From assembly GCA_964572845.1 (NCBI GenBank), contig CAZNFX010000007.1:62001-126000 (forward strand): a stretch of 64,000 bases of DNA, in the 5' to 3' direction. The position numbers were made by a program, and so were the translations under genes. Each line of letters opens with the position of its first letter. Positions within the stretch are counted from its first letter, which is position 1. Origin of the DNA: Bin55 sp964572845 (lineage in GTDB: Bacteria > Pseudomonadota > Gammaproteobacteria > Pseudomonadales > Azotimanducaceae). The notes beneath the pieces were generated by a model, which worked only from the letters and a program-made list of their open reading frames with translations, was not told the origin of the DNA and searched no databases. Shown here one piece after another: positions 1-9,837 of this stretch.

Positions 1-2
1 GC

Positions 3-326
3 CATGGCATTCCAGACAACAACCTGTTTGCCCGAGCTTCAAATGTAGATATTGCAATACGAATGTTGAACAACGTCTTCGCTGCATTGGACATACGAAC
101 CGGTCTGTTGGAAGCACTTACGGTCTTAGACTACAAAGCACTGCTTGTGCCCAATCCTACAGAAATACTGATGGAACGAGCACGTGTTTGGTTGGAGGTG
201 GGAGAAGTGGGAATGGCCAAGGAGTTACTTGAAGAAGCTCTCGCATCTGCAAGTCACGAACACATCAAGGAACGCATACGCCGTCGGATTCTAAGCCTGT
301 CTGCGGGAAACGAAACAGTCAACTAG
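3..326 (+). CDS. SirB1-family protein, C-terminal part (5' end outside window)
   Basis: The reading frame is open from the first bases of the window, so this is the 3' end of a gene that begins upstream; the first visible ATG (63) is internal. About 107 codons are visible. The segment RMLNNVFAAL followed by a helical, TPR-like stretch (ALTVLDYKALLVPNPTEI, then a second helix pair) resembles the C-terminal half of the SirB1 family, which joins a transglutaminase-like domain to TPR repeats. The transglutaminase-like part is not in the window. SirB1 proteins are widespread in gammaproteobacteria, often near prmC, but their molecular role is not settled. The gene stops at 326, and fabY ends convergently 20 bases later. 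The family call rests on a short segment; a generic TPR protein is the alternative. Confidence 0.55.
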   Translation, partial: HGIPDNNLFARASNVDIAIRMLNNVFAALDIRTGLLEALTVLDYKALLVPNPTEILMERARVWLEVGEVGMAKELLEEALASASHEHIKERIRRRILSLSAGNETVN

Positions 327-345
327 CTGTAGTAAGAATCTGAAC

Positions 346-2214
346 CTAATCGAATCTTGTTCGTTGCATGTCCTCGTATGGATTGCGCACATCTAAGTCT
401 ATTTGCTTGCCAAACCCTGGCACACGAATGGAATTGGCATCAATTTCCAGATCTTCTCCGTCCAACACACCTTCGCCAAATTTGTAGATCGAAGGAATTC
501 CTTCCGATGTGGCTTGATGGTCGTAGGCTCGGATCTCCTCCCTGACCGCCTCGTTGCGCCGTGCGTGGTCGAGCATTTTTCGCTTTCCATGCCTAGCTTC
601 GAGCATTTGATGCGTAACTGTGGGCGACAGTACCACACCTGTTGCGTTGTTCCCTCCGAATCCCTTTGAATTGACGAGTGCAACTTCGAGCCCATGCGTG
701 CGATCCAATTCGAGATGGTGTGGATCGATGTGCAGATTGCTATGGAATACATCATCGGCAATGTGGTCGATGGTTGAAATGCCTGGTAGCCAACCGTATT
801 CCCACGTGCCTAGAACGGAGGTCATTTGATCGCCAGAAGCCGCGGCAAGGGTATGTCCCAAATAGGCCTTAACCGCAGCAACTGGCCATTTGTCGATACC
901 AAACACTTTTGCTAATTCGTTAAGGATGTGCGACTCTGTGACGCGATTCTGTGGAGTGCCGGTTCCATGCGCGTGGATGCATGATCGGAATCGAACGGCA
1001 TCGTCTCCTAGGATCGCTCTGGAAAGAGCTAAGGCTTTGCCGACAGTGAGGTAATTGCCGGCACCTGGACTGGGAATGGACTTCTTGAATCCGTCGGCAT
1101 TAATAAAGACCGAAGGAACTGACCCATAGATCTGTGCACCAAGTTCCAATGCCAATTCCTCATCCATAAGGACTAGATAAACCCCTGCCTCGGCGAGAGT
1201 GAATCCTGCATTGGATGAAAAGGGTCGGCATGCCCGTCGATTGTCAGCGACGTCGGAACCATCGAGTTCCATCAACGCTTCATCCTCGGCAACAGCGCCC
1301 ATGATTCGGTAAGCTTCGACGATCTCTGCTGTTATCGGTGCTTCCGCGCCACCTACCATGACTACTCTCTTACCACCGTGCTGGATTTCCTCTACGCCTT
1401 GTTTGACGTTGTACAGAAAAGTTGCACATGCGCCGATAATTCCGCCCGTCCCACCCATGGATCCCAAGACATAGGCATTGACAAAGTCGGCGGGCATCTC
1501 GGACAGTCCCAGTGCGATCTGCTTGGACGTTGGCCGTTTGCCGCGATAGGGAGCTTGAAGCATCCCGCCATTGCCATTGGTATCGAGTTGGCCCATGGCG
1601 CTGCCGGCGAACACAGCCATTTCGTCTGGTCCCACCGATTGACGGATCGTTTCCCAGGGAATTCCTAAAGAGTGAGCCGCATCGGAGGAACTAACTATGG
1701 CGACTTGCAATCCACGAGGGTGGTTGCGAGACCGGTAGGTGGCTGCTGGGTCGAATCCTGTAGGCAGCTGCCCAGCCGAAGTTACACGAGCCACCTTGCT
1801 GTCTGGAAATAAGACCGGAGTTTCGCCGTGAACTTCAATCTCGACTTTGCCGTTAGCGCTCGACTTTACTGACCAGTTGTCTGGGATGGATTCCGGGAGT
1901 TGGCGGACGGGAATTGCGAATCTGATCGCATTTCCATTGTTTGCGTGAATCGTGGTAGACCTGTGAAAATCGCAATCGTTGATGTCGAACAGCTCAATCT
2001 TGCGAACCAAGGTATGATCAAGAATGTATTCTCGGCTACTTTGATCTTCATTCGTTGCCGAGAGACCCATGAGCCCCCTTAGCGAATCGAAGGTTTCATC
2101 CGATGCTTGAGTGGGCAGAGCGTCGATCACCGTACGGCGAAAGGCGTGGTGGCAGGAGACTCTCCCCGCAGGGTTGACTCCCCCAAAACCCACTATAACA
2201 GGCAATCGATTCAA
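346..2214 (-). CDS. fabY: Beta-ketoacyl-ACP synthase, FabY type
   Basis: The predicted 622-residue protein is a condensing enzyme of the FabY group, the long ketoacyl-ACP synthase that starts fatty-acid synthesis in Pseudomonas in place of FabH, joining acetyl-CoA to malonyl-ACP. The start MNRLPVIVGFGG matches that family. The thiolase-fold triad is visible: Cys263 in GACATF, His416 in HAHGTGT and His454 in YLGHT. The length, about 200 residues above FabB/FabF, is typical of FabY because of an N-terminal extension. The start is a TTG at 2214 with an AAGGAG-like ribosome site just upstream. A moaB-type gene lies 187 bases upstream on the same strand, and a fused acyl-CoA carboxylase that could make malonyl-CoA is divergent beyond it. 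A FabB/FabF assignment is unlikely given the N-terminus. Confidence 0.88.
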   Translation of the reverse strand: MNRLPVIVGFGGVNPAGRVSCHHAFRRTVIDALPTQASDETFDSLRGLMGLSATNEDQSSREYILDHTLVRKIELFDINDCDFHRSTTIHANNGNAIRFAIPVRQLPESIPDNWSVKSSANGKVEIEVHGETPVLFPDSKVARVTSAGQLPTGFDPAATYRSRNHPRGLQVAIVSSSDAAHSLGIPWETIRQSVGPDEMAVFAGSAMGQLDTNGNGGMLQAPYRGKRPTSKQIALGLSEMPADFVNAYVLGSMGGTGGIIGACATFLYNVKQGVEEIQHGGKRVVMVGGAEAPITAEIVEAYRIMGAVAEDEALMELDGSDVADNRRACRPFSSNAGFTLAEAGVYLVLMDEELALELGAQIYGSVPSVFINADGFKKSIPSPGAGNYLTVGKALALSRAILGDDAVRFRSCIHAHGTGTPQNRVTESHILNELAKVFGIDKWPVAAVKAYLGHTLAAASGDQMTSVLGTWEYGWLPGISTIDHIADDVFHSNLHIDPHHLELDRTHGLEVALVNSKGFGGNNATGVVLSPTVTHQMLEARHGKRKMLDHARRNEAVREEIRAYDHQATSEGIPSIYKFGEGVLDGEDLEIDANSIRVPGFGKQIDLDVRNPYEDMQRTRFD

Positions 2215-2401
2215 AGGTGTATTCCTCTCCTTGATATTTCCATCGAAATGTTACTCGACATCCTAGAAATCATGGCTTCTCAAAGCTGTGTTTCGCATGA
2301 CATTCTTATGCAGACTGCAGTTGTCGTTAGCAATAGCACAATCATCAAAGGAGTATTTTCGAAATGCCTTGCCGGAGGAGTGCGACTACCGATGCACTGA
2401 A

Positions 2402-2905
2402 CTACGAAGACTTTAGTTTGGGTGTGAGTTCTGCAAAGTTGCAGGGCTTGTGCGAAGCATCAAGTTGTTGCTGCAGAATTTGCTCCCATGCCAAACGACA
2501 AGCACCAGTCGAACCTGGCAACGCAAAGATAATGGTGGAATTTGCAAGTCCTGCAATAGCTCGGGATTGTATTGTAGATGTCCCAATATCCTGATAGGAA
2601 AGGGTGCGGAAGAGTTCGCCAAAACCGTCGACTACTTTGTCGAACAAGGGCAATAGTGCTTCAGGCGTGCTGTCGCGACCGCCGAATCCCGTGCCTCCTG
2701 TTGTTAAAATGACATCTATGCCCATATCAGCGATCCACTTTGATACGACGGCCCGGATTAGGTAGAGGTCGTCTTGAACTATAGCCGTGTCGGCTAATAC
2801 ATGCCCGTCCAGCTCTATGGCATTCCTCAGAAAACCGCCTGATGTATCCGTTTTGATTGTCCTCGTATCGGAGACAGTAAGTACCGCAATATTCAGTTGA
2901 TGCAT
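2402..2905 (-). CDS. moaB: MoaB/MogA-family molybdopterin protein
   Basis: This 167-residue protein has the fold signature of the MoaB/MogA family, which binds molybdopterin and adenylylates it before metal insertion in molybdenum cofactor synthesis. Visible motifs are VLTVSDTR near the N-terminus, the TTGGTG phosphate-binding loop near residue 89 and the ALPGSTGACRLAW helix near the C-terminus. The length is normal for MoaB. No other moa, mob or moe gene is in the window, so it is an isolated cofactor gene. It reads away from the carboxylase gene, whose start is 122 bases away, so the two share a divergent control region. MoaB and MogA are hard to tell apart by eye; MoaB is preferred because of length and the SDTR motif. 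Confidence 0.85.
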   Translation of the reverse strand: MHQLNIAVLTVSDTRTIKTDTSGGFLRNAIELDGHVLADTAIVQDDLYLIRAVVSKWIADMGIDVILTTGGTGFGGRDSTPEALLPLFDKVVDGFGELFRTLSYQDIGTSTIQSRAIAGLANSTIIFALPGSTGACRLAWEQILQQQLDASHKPCNFAELTPKLKSS

Positions 2906-3027
2906 GAATTCAAAGGATTTGCAAACTGTGCATAGGTTGCTTATTTGAATACATAATGATATATCCTTTACTTTCCTGTCTAAGTCACAAGCTCATGGAC
3001 AGGGTACAAACTTCTACCTGGAACTAA

Positions 3028-6000
3028 ATGACATTGGAAATCGAAAGACTTTTTCTTAGCGCGGAACGGCTAGCGCAAGAGTCTCATTTGCTTGCGGCAG
3101 ATGACCCGGAGTCTGAATATGCAATCCGGGGTTTGCTGGGTGCAGAGGATATTCAATCTCAACTTGCCGCGTTGGAGCGCATGGACATAGACAGCTACAT
3201 AGAAGCTGTTGTTGCCCCCGCCGAAATGCCCAACCGCATGGCAGCATCTGATGTCGTTCCCCTGCTTGGTTCGGTGATTAATGCGACAAATCGAGACGCC
3301 TATTTCGATGCGCTTGTCGAGATGGAGTTTGATGAAGATGTCCGTACGATTGGGTTTGTAGCTCAGGACCGAACGCATCGCAACGGTGAGTGGGGTCCGA
3401 CCGAACATTCTCTGGCGGCGGATTTCGTCCAATCCTGTGCACGTCGAGCCATTCCGATCGTTAGTTTGATGGACACGCCGGGAGCGGCTGCTGACGAGCC
3501 GGCCAATCGCGGCAATCAGGCTCACAGCATTTCAAGGTTGATCGCTGTCATGTCGGACGTAGATGTGCCCAATATCGGAATCATTTTCGGAATTGGCTAC
3601 TCAGGCGGAGCGATCCCGCTAGCGGCGAGCAACATGATTCTCTCGGTTCGCAATGGATTGTTCAGCACGATCCAACCACGAGGGCTTGCAAGTATTGCTC
3701 GACGGCTGAACCTCTCGTGGCAAGAGTGTGCAAAGCATGTGGGATTGTCACCATATGAGTTGCTACGTCAAGGCAACATTGACGGGATTATTGACTACGT
3801 ACCGGGAGAAACAGGAGAAAAACTCGAAAACTTCCGGCAATCGATCATCACCGGAATAGGTTCGATCGAATCCAGCACCAAGGCTCTCGTCGCTCAGGAA
3901 CGCATGTTTCTTAGGGAATACGAGCACGTTCTAAGTCGTTACCTCAATCCTACGGAACGCATGAGACAGACCGAGAGTGCGTCCCTCTTCGAATTCGTGG
4001 AAAACCCGACAGACTACTTAAACGTATTTGGATTGGCGTATCGGTTGTCCAGGTTCCTAAGGGTTCGTCGTCGGATCAAGTCCACAGGAAAGGGTCAGTA
4101 TGGACGCCTTTCGCAACGAGAAGTTCCAGAAGGCGAACTTACAAGTCGTCTTGATCAGGATCGGCGCAGAACTTTTTTGAAATGGCTTCAGGATCCCGAC
4201 AGGATTGTTTACGACGACGCTCTACGTCGGGCGTGGCGCACTTACGTGACAACCAAAGCGACACTTGGTGAATCTCGGGGACGACTAGGTCGGTTGCTAC
4301 TTGGAGAACCAAAGAAGAACTACGAAGCAGCGACGAATACTCTCTTGTCGGTTGTCGGTTCCTATTTGATGAATCGGTGGAAGACGGATAGTGCGGGCAA
4401 CTTGATGTCGCTCATCGACTATCTGCAAAACGAAACGGCTACTCGCGATCTAATCGATGCACGAAGCGTAGAAAGTCCTCGAATTCTGTTGCGTTCGATA
4501 GCTACCGATCGAGTTTTGGGTCCGGTCTTGCGCGAAAGATTCACACACTACGGAAGAAAACTGTTGGGTCGGCTCGGCATCGATGACATGTCTGAGACTC
4601 AATTGGCGGAACACCTGGCGATAGAACTGAACTTAGTAATTACTGGAGAACGTATCCAGTTAGACGACTCAGCCGCCATCTCCGACGGAACATCGCTAGT
4701 TGTGTCTCAAACAGGCACAGCATACAACCGAAGCGTCTTAGATGAACAGTTCGGCGATCACTTTAAGCGCGTTCCAGCAACCGTCGACCAATCAACCGTA
4801 CCTGGGGATGGTATTGAGACCATATTGGACATTATTCGCGAGCCAGAGCTGCGGCCATTATTTCTCAGGGAATTGGAGCATCTTGTCGTCTTCAATGCCA
4901 TCTACGACGAAACCCTAACGAACCTCAAGGAAATTGCGGTTGAGGCAAAGAACACTCAGTCTTTGGAACGGGGAACGGTAAGAAAGCTCCTACGAGAGTC
5001 CGTGCGCAAAGCTGTGCGTGAAAATCAAGGCAGAGGACTGCCCGAGGACTTGGACATGGATACATTCCTCGATGGCTTCTGCGAGTGGTACTTCAGATTC
5101 CAGTCCACTGTAGGACTTCGCAAATTCCTCCTTGCTGTCGAAGAGTGGAAGAAAACGAGCTACCCCTACATTTCAGACACCTTGCTGGTGATTGTTACTT
5201 TCTACTTCCAAAACCTCTTGGTTTCGCTTCTTTCGAGTGAATTGGAGGGCAAACGCTACATCGGCCGCATCACTCCTCGCAACATCGGTCGAAAGAAGGA
5301 TTTTTGGAATCGCTTGAACAATGCCTATCGGGACCTGCAAATTCAAGAGGTCCTCAATGAATACAAGCGATCCCAAAGTACAACCTATGAAGCGTTTCGC
5401 GACGAGTTCTTCGATGAATTTGAAGAGCTCTTCGAAGATCAGTTGAGCAGCGACCCGTGCGAGTTTCCTGGATTCCGCTTGTCGATAGAAGCAGCTGTTG
5501 AGCGCAATAGACCACCTTGCGGCATTGTCACGGGAGTGGGTAATTTCAAGGGAATCGAAGGTGGGCTGCGTGTCGGCGTTGTCATATCCAACTCGTCGTT
5601 CCAAGCTGGCGCTTTCGATATGGCCAGCGCTGAGAAGTTCTGCCGTTTGCTATTGACCTGCGCCGAGGAGAAGTTGCCATTGATTTGCTTTATCTCTTCG
5701 GGGGGCATGCAAACCAAGGAAGGAGCAGGAGCACTTTTCTCCATGGCAGCGATCAACGATCGGATCACGCACTTTGTCCGCGACTACGATCTACCCGTTG
5801 TTGTATTTGGCTACGGAGACTGCACAGGTGGAGCACAAGCTAGTTTTGTGACACACCCGCTCGTTCACACCTACTACCTGTCAGGAACCAGCATGCCTTT
5901 TGCGGGCCAGATTGTGGTACCCAGTTATCTGCCCCTCGACTCGATATTGTCAAACTATTTGGTCTTGGTCCCTGGGGCGATGCAAGGACTCGTAAAGCAC

Positions 6001-7923
6001 CCGTTCTACGACAATCTGGATACGGATTTGCGAAACATCGACAGCGAAATTCCAGTGCCTGACTCGACGATCGTCGATGTGGTTTCCGGGGTAATGGAAG
6101 GGTCGCTCTCAGCAGTACGTACAGCTCAGCTTCCCGCACAACACCGAACCTTCAGTGCCGAGTTGCTTTACAGACCGGTCAGGCGAGTCTTAGTTCATGC
6201 TCGGGGGTGTGCGGCAGTAAAGATCGTCCGCGTAGCTCAGCGACTTGGAATTGAAGTTGTGCTTGTGCAGTCTGACCCCGACATGGAGTCAGTTGCGGCT
6301 GATATGGTGGCTGATCAGGAGAAGGTCGTATGTATAGGCGGCAGCACTCCGGACGAGAGCTACCTCAACGCACGTTCGGTACTGACCATAGCAGAGAATG
6401 CACAAGTCGATTCGCTGCATCCCGGAATAGGATTTCTCTCCGAGAACAGTCAATTCGCGGGGCTGGCTAGATCCCACGGGATTAACTTCATTGGGCCTCC
6501 TGTCTCCAGCATGGAGACCATGGGCAACAAGTCAAACGCAATAACAACGGCAATGCGGCTGGGCGTCCCAGTCGTACCCGGCAGCCATGGCATCGTGAAA
6601 GACATAGATCAGGCCGCACTGATCGCAGAGGAGATTGGTTATCCGGTGCTAATCAAGGCTGTTCACGGCGGGGGCGGCAAGGGTATTCAGTTAGTTGAAT
6701 CCCCTGATAAGTTTCATGAGTCCTTTCAGAGAGTTTCCGTTGAAGCTCGTGCTGCATTCGGGAGCAGCGACGTGTATCTCGAACGCTACGTCACGGATTT
6801 GAGGCACATCGAAGCACAGATTCTTAGGGACAAATTTGGCAATACCAAGGTACTTGGCATTCGCGATTGCAGTGTACAGAGAAACAAGCAGAAAATATTT
6901 GAAGAGTCAGGATCGACCGTGTTGCCAGATCGATATCTTGAGCAAATCTACCGAGACAGCGTTGCCATTGCAGACCAGGTTGAGTACGTCGGCGCCGGTA
7001 CTCTCGAATTCATTTACGACGTACAAGCCGACAGCTGTTACTTCATGGAGATGAACACTCGACTTCAGGTGGAGCACCCTGTTACGGAGTTGGTGTCGGG
7101 CGTCGACATTGTTGGCCAGCAATTTTCCATTGCGGGTGGAGAGAACATCGAGAATCTCAAGGTCGAACCGAAAGGGTATGCAATTGAAGCTCGTGTCAAT
7201 GCTGAGCGGGTAGTAAGGGACGCAGACGGGGCACTTGTATTTCAACCAAGTGCCGGACTCATTACGAAATGCAAGTTCCCCAAAGACTTGAAAGTGGATG
7301 TTATTTCCATTGCGGCAACCGGAAAGTTCATTTCGCCGTACTACGACAGCATGATCGCCCAAGTTATCGCGCATGGTTCTGATCGGGCCTCCGCGGCGCG
7401 CCGACTCAGGAATTTTCTGTCCAAGGTCCAAATTGAAGGAATTGGAACCAATATTGCGTTGTTGTGCAAAGTGCTGGAAGACTCGGTCTTTCTCGAGGGA
7501 GACTACACCACGAATTTCCTGCCCGAGTTTCTCAATCGCATTGATGCTGATTCGCTAATAGCTGAGATGGAATCGACTATGGGCGATCAGTCGGCTGGAA
7601 TAGATGCCGCAGCAATAGCGATAGAAGGAAGCGATGAGCTCAAGGTTCTTGCGCCGACAACCGGGATCTTCTACCTGAAACCTACTCCTGCAGAAAACGA
7701 CTACGTACAGCAGAACGAATGTATCCGAACTGATCACACCATTTGCCAAATCGAGGCATTCAAGGTTTTCACGCCATTGAAGCTGCGTGACTTGAACGTC
7801 GGTACAAGTCCTTTCTATCCTGAAGATCAAGACTATAGGGTTACCAGAATCAATGTCTCGTCAGGGCAGCAAGTTAACGCTGGGGATCTGTTATTTGTGG
7901 TCCAACCTCAAGCGGCGCCCTGA
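3028..7923 (+). CDS. Single-chain acyl-CoA carboxylase (CT-alpha, CT-beta, biotin carboxylase, biotinyl domain)
   Basis: The 1631-residue protein carries all parts of a biotin-dependent acyl-CoA carboxylase. Residues about 90-280 resemble AccA (TPGA at 150, GIGYSGGA at 187). Residues about 820-1000 resemble AccD (ISSGGMQTKEG at 890, GYGDCTGGAQASF). Biotin carboxylase starts near 1052, with the ATP-grasp loop GGGGKG at 1214 and EMNTRLQVEHPVTE at 1341. A biotinyl domain ends the chain, with Lys1579 in IEAFKVF in place of the usual EAMKM. About 450 residues between the two transferase halves (350-810) match nothing I recognise. The expected reaction is ATP-dependent carboxylation of acetyl-CoA or another acyl-CoA; the substrate cannot be read from sequence. 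It lies next to fabY and moaB. Its end overlaps the convergent TSUP gene by 16 bases. Confidence 0.85.
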   Translation: MTLEIERLFLSAERLAQESHLLAADDPESEYAIRGLLGAEDIQSQLAALERMDIDSYIEAVVAPAEMPNRMAASDVVPLLGSVINATNRDAYFDALVEMEFDEDVRTIGFVAQDRTHRNGEWGPTEHSLAADFVQSCARRAIPIVSLMDTPGAAADEPANRGNQAHSISRLIAVMSDVDVPNIGIIFGIGYSGGAIPLAASNMILSVRNGLFSTIQPRGLASIARRLNLSWQECAKHVGLSPYELLRQGNIDGIIDYVPGETGEKLENFRQSIITGIGSIESSTKALVAQERMFLREYEHVLSRYLNPTERMRQTESASLFEFVENPTDYLNVFGLAYRLSRFLRVRRRIKSTGKGQYGRLSQREVPEGELTSRLDQDRRRTFLKWLQDPDRIVYDDALRRAWRTYVTTKATLGESRGRLGRLLLGEPKKNYEAATNTLLSVVGSYLMNRWKTDSAGNLMSLIDYLQNETATRDLIDARSVESPRILLRSIATDRVLGPVLRERFTHYGRKLLGRLGIDDMSETQLAEHLAIELNLVITGERIQLDDSAAISDGTSLVVSQTGTAYNRSVLDEQFGDHFKRVPATVDQSTVPGDGIETILDIIREPELRPLFLRELEHLVVFNAIYDETLTNLKEIAVEAKNTQSLERGTVRKLLRESVRKAVRENQGRGLPEDLDMDTFLDGFCEWYFRFQSTVGLRKFLLAVEEWKKTSYPYISDTLLVIVTFYFQNLLVSLLSSELEGKRYIGRITPRNIGRKKDFWNRLNNAYRDLQIQEVLNEYKRSQSTTYEAFRDEFFDEFEELFEDQLSSDPCEFPGFRLSIEAAVERNRPPCGIVTGVGNFKGIEGGLRVGVVISNSSFQAGAFDMASAEKFCRLLLTCAEEKLPLICFISSGGMQTKEGAGALFSMAAINDRITHFVRDYDLPVVVFGYGDCTGGAQASFVTHPLVHTYYLSGTSMPFAGQIVVPSYLPLDSILSNYLVLVPGAMQGLVKHPFYDNLDTDLRNIDSEIPVPDSTIVDVVSGVMEGSLSAVRTAQLPAQHRTFSAELLYRPVRRVLVHARGCAAVKIVRVAQRLGIEVVLVQSDPDMESVAADMVADQEKVVCIGGSTPDESYLNARSVLTIAENAQVDSLHPGIGFLSENSQFAGLARSHGINFIGPPVSSMETMGNKSNAITTAMRLGVPVVPGSHGIVKDIDQAALIAEEIGYPVLIKAVHGGGGKGIQLVESPDKFHESFQRVSVEARAAFGSSDVYLERYVTDLRHIEAQILRDKFGNTKVLGIRDCSVQRNKQKIFEESGSTVLPDRYLEQIYRDSVAIADQVEYVGAGTLEFIYDVQADSCYFMEMNTRLQVEHPVTELVSGVDIVGQQFSIAGGENIENLKVEPKGYAIEARVNAERVVRDADGALVFQPSAGLITKCKFPKDLKVDVISIAATGKFISPYYDSMIAQVIAHGSDRASAARRLRNFLSKVQIEGIGTNIALLCKVLEDSVFLEGDYTTNFLPEFLNRIDADSLIAEMESTMGDQSAGIDAAAIAIEGSDELKVLAPTTGIFYLKPTPAENDYVQQNECIRTDHTICQIEAFKVFTPLKLRDLNVGTSPFYPEDQDYRVTRINVSSGQQVNAGDLLFVVQPQAAP

Positions 7924-8663
7924 AGTAGGCCTAGAACTCCTTGGATAACACACAGCACCCCAATGGCGTTGATGAGCCAGGGAACGTATTTCTGAAACGT
8001 TTGTTCTTTCAATTTGTGGAGCAGTTGCGTACCGAGTCGAGTTCCGATTAGAGCGGCCAACCCAGCCACAAGTAGCACCCATGTCCATGACGCTGGGAGC
8101 GGCATATCCCCTACATAATAGGCGGCATAGGCGTAGTAGCCAGTCTTGCACAAGTGCCCAATCGTTTGAGTAAACGCCTTCGAAGCGACTATTTGAAACC
8201 TGTTCAAAGGCGACTTCTGGTAGAAGAAATCCAATAAAGGTCCTGAAGTACCAGACAGTAATTGAGTGAATACGACCAGCAATCCACAAAGGAAGGCGGT
8301 CCAAGGTCTTCTAATGTCCAAACTGGCGGTTCTGGGAATAAGGAGCGACACCAGCGGCACCAATCCCAAGACAATCAAGACAATGTTCTTGTTCGGCAGG
8401 ACGCTAAGAGCGAGAAACGGTCCGACCGCGACCGCTGTACCTAGCAGGTAGGCTGGAAGCACCTCCCACACTGCATGAGTTCGCAGGAACCAGAATCGAG
8501 ATCCGTTTGCAATTGACTGCACAAAACCATGAAGAATCATGGCATGTGCAACAGGAGTTGCCGCCAACAAGACCGCCATGAGAATCATGCCGCCAGCCAT
8601 GCCGGCAACTCCGGACAATACGCTTGTGGCGAGAACGGTTGCCAGAATCAGAACAATACTCAT
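7908..8663 (-). CDS. TSUP-family (TauE/SafE-like) membrane permease
   Basis: This 251-residue protein is almost wholly hydrophobic, with about seven to eight predicted membrane helices and the two-fold arrangement of the TSUP family. The first helix carries the typical small-residue motif (SGVAGMAGGM), and the second half repeats it near residue 137 (SGTSGPLLDFF). Family members export or import sulfite, sulfoacetate and other anionic C/S compounds; the substrate here cannot be told. It ends inside the last codons of the convergent carboxylase gene, so the two 3' ends overlap by 16 bases. The neighbouring upstream gene on the same strand is a MaoC-like protein 254 bases away, which is too far to assume an operon. 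Confidence 0.8.
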   Translation of the reverse strand: MSIVLILATVLATSVLSGVAGMAGGMILMAVLLAATPVAHAMILHGFVQSIANGSRFWFLRTHAVWEVLPAYLLGTAVAVGPFLALSVLPNKNIVLIVLGLVPLVSLLIPRTASLDIRRPWTAFLCGLLVVFTQLLSGTSGPLLDFFYQKSPLNRFQIVASKAFTQTIGHLCKTGYYAYAAYYVGDMPLPASWTWVLLVAGLAALIGTRLGTQLLHKLKEQTFQKYVPWLINAIGVLCVIQGVLGLLQGAA

Positions 8664-8917
8664 TGGCGTGTTACTTCACGCACCAAAGACCGGATTCCAA
8701 ACAACAACACACAACACTCTAGCCTTAGTCGTCTCGGTGTTCTTATGCGCGCCGATCGACGTGGTCTCGAGCATTGCGTCTTTGCTCCTGGCTGCATTTG
8801 CGCATCTGCAAAGTGGGTAGCAACGTGAATTGCGCAGCTATCTAGGAAAGGGCGGCAACTCCAGTCAGTGAAGTTGGATGGCCTTTCGGAGGAAATAGGG
8901 CTTACGCCTCTACGCGT

Positions 8918-9733
8918 TCAACTCCAGAGTGGCGAGGAAGCTTTCATCCATCTGGTTAGATGGCGCATTCGGGCCACCGTCAAGTCAGTTTTCTTGTCTA
9001 CCAGAGCGGAATCCACCCAGGCGAATTCCGTTCTTGGACTTGCTCCAACACAGACGACAGTACCAGCTCGACGGTATTCGGTGCCGACCTGAATTGGACC
9101 ATTGACCAAGTTGATTTCGGTCGCTCCGAAGAATCCTACTGCTTGTTGGATCTTTTTCCTTGGAAAACCGGCGTTGAGTGCGGTGTACATCTCGGACGGA
9201 AGTACCACACTTCCTTCATAGTCCCCGTTTCCGCCTCCTTCCTCGACAATCACGTCATTGCTCGAAGGGCATGTATCGCCCGGTTTGAGGTCTTCAAGAA
9301 TGCGGAGTTGGTTGGAATTGGCATTGTCCAGAGACAAACTAGAGACGTAATTCTCCTCGACAGGGGATCCTACGGATAGCGATCCTTTGGCGACTATTCG
9401 ATGCTCTGGAGTCTCTACAAATGCATCGACCCTTTCACTTTCCTGTCCGGTCGGCTGCGACATGACTGCACGAACATCTTCCTTATGCGTGGTCGCAAAT
9501 GTGTAATACATGGAGATGGACCCGCGGACGTACCAGCGTCTTCCCCAAGCGTTTTGAATGAGGGGTACGAAATGATCGAGATGAACCGTCCCTGGTATCG
9601 TGCCACCCCGCATACCAATCTTCGTCGCCACGGAGTCGTTGTGGATCGAGCCAGGTTGGTTCATCCATCGGTTGATGGGTTGTTGCCACTCAGACAACAG
9701 TTTGCCGCTAACTGAATTCATTGCTGCGCTCAC
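8918..9733 (-). CDS. MaoC-like / hot-dog fold protein, unknown substrate
   Basis: The protein has 271 residues. The stretch IHNDSVATKIGMRGG followed by TIPGTVHLDHFVP resembles the substrate-side helix of MaoC-type hot-dog hydratases, with an aspartate-histidine rich loop (IHND) where the R-hydratase Asp/His pair would lie. A second half (about 160-271) looks like another hot-dog unit, as in two-domain MaoC proteins. The expected chemistry is hydration or dehydration of an acyl-CoA, but the motifs are weak and I would not name a substrate. The GTG start at 9733 is supported by a GAGGA ribosome site five bases upstream; an ATG four codons later is the alternative. It lies beside fabY and the carboxylase, which makes an acyl-CoA role plausible but unproven. 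Confidence 0.5.
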   Translation of the reverse strand: MSAAMNSVSGKLLSEWQQPINRWMNQPGSIHNDSVATKIGMRGGTIPGTVHLDHFVPLIQNAWGRRWYVRGSISMYYTFATTHKEDVRAVMSQPTGQESERVDAFVETPEHRIVAKGSLSVGSPVEENYVSSLSLDNANSNQLRILEDLKPGDTCPSSNDVIVEEGGGNGDYEGSVVLPSEMYTALNAGFPRKKIQQAVGFFGATEINLVNGPIQVGTEYRRAGTVVCVGASPRTEFAWVDSALVDKKTDLTVARMRHLTRWMKASSPLWS

Positions 9734-9837
9734 TTCGGTCCTCTAAGGTGTTCCGCCTCTGGCGCAAAGCATATTACATGCGGGACCGGGCCTGGTAGGG
9801 CATCTCCCTTGCGCTATGGTGTAGCGGCTCTTGGGCT

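Noticed and set aside
7908..7923. Overlap of carboxylase and TSUP genes as a frameshift or sequencing error
   Set aside because: Short convergent overlaps at stops are common, and both frames are intact to their stops.
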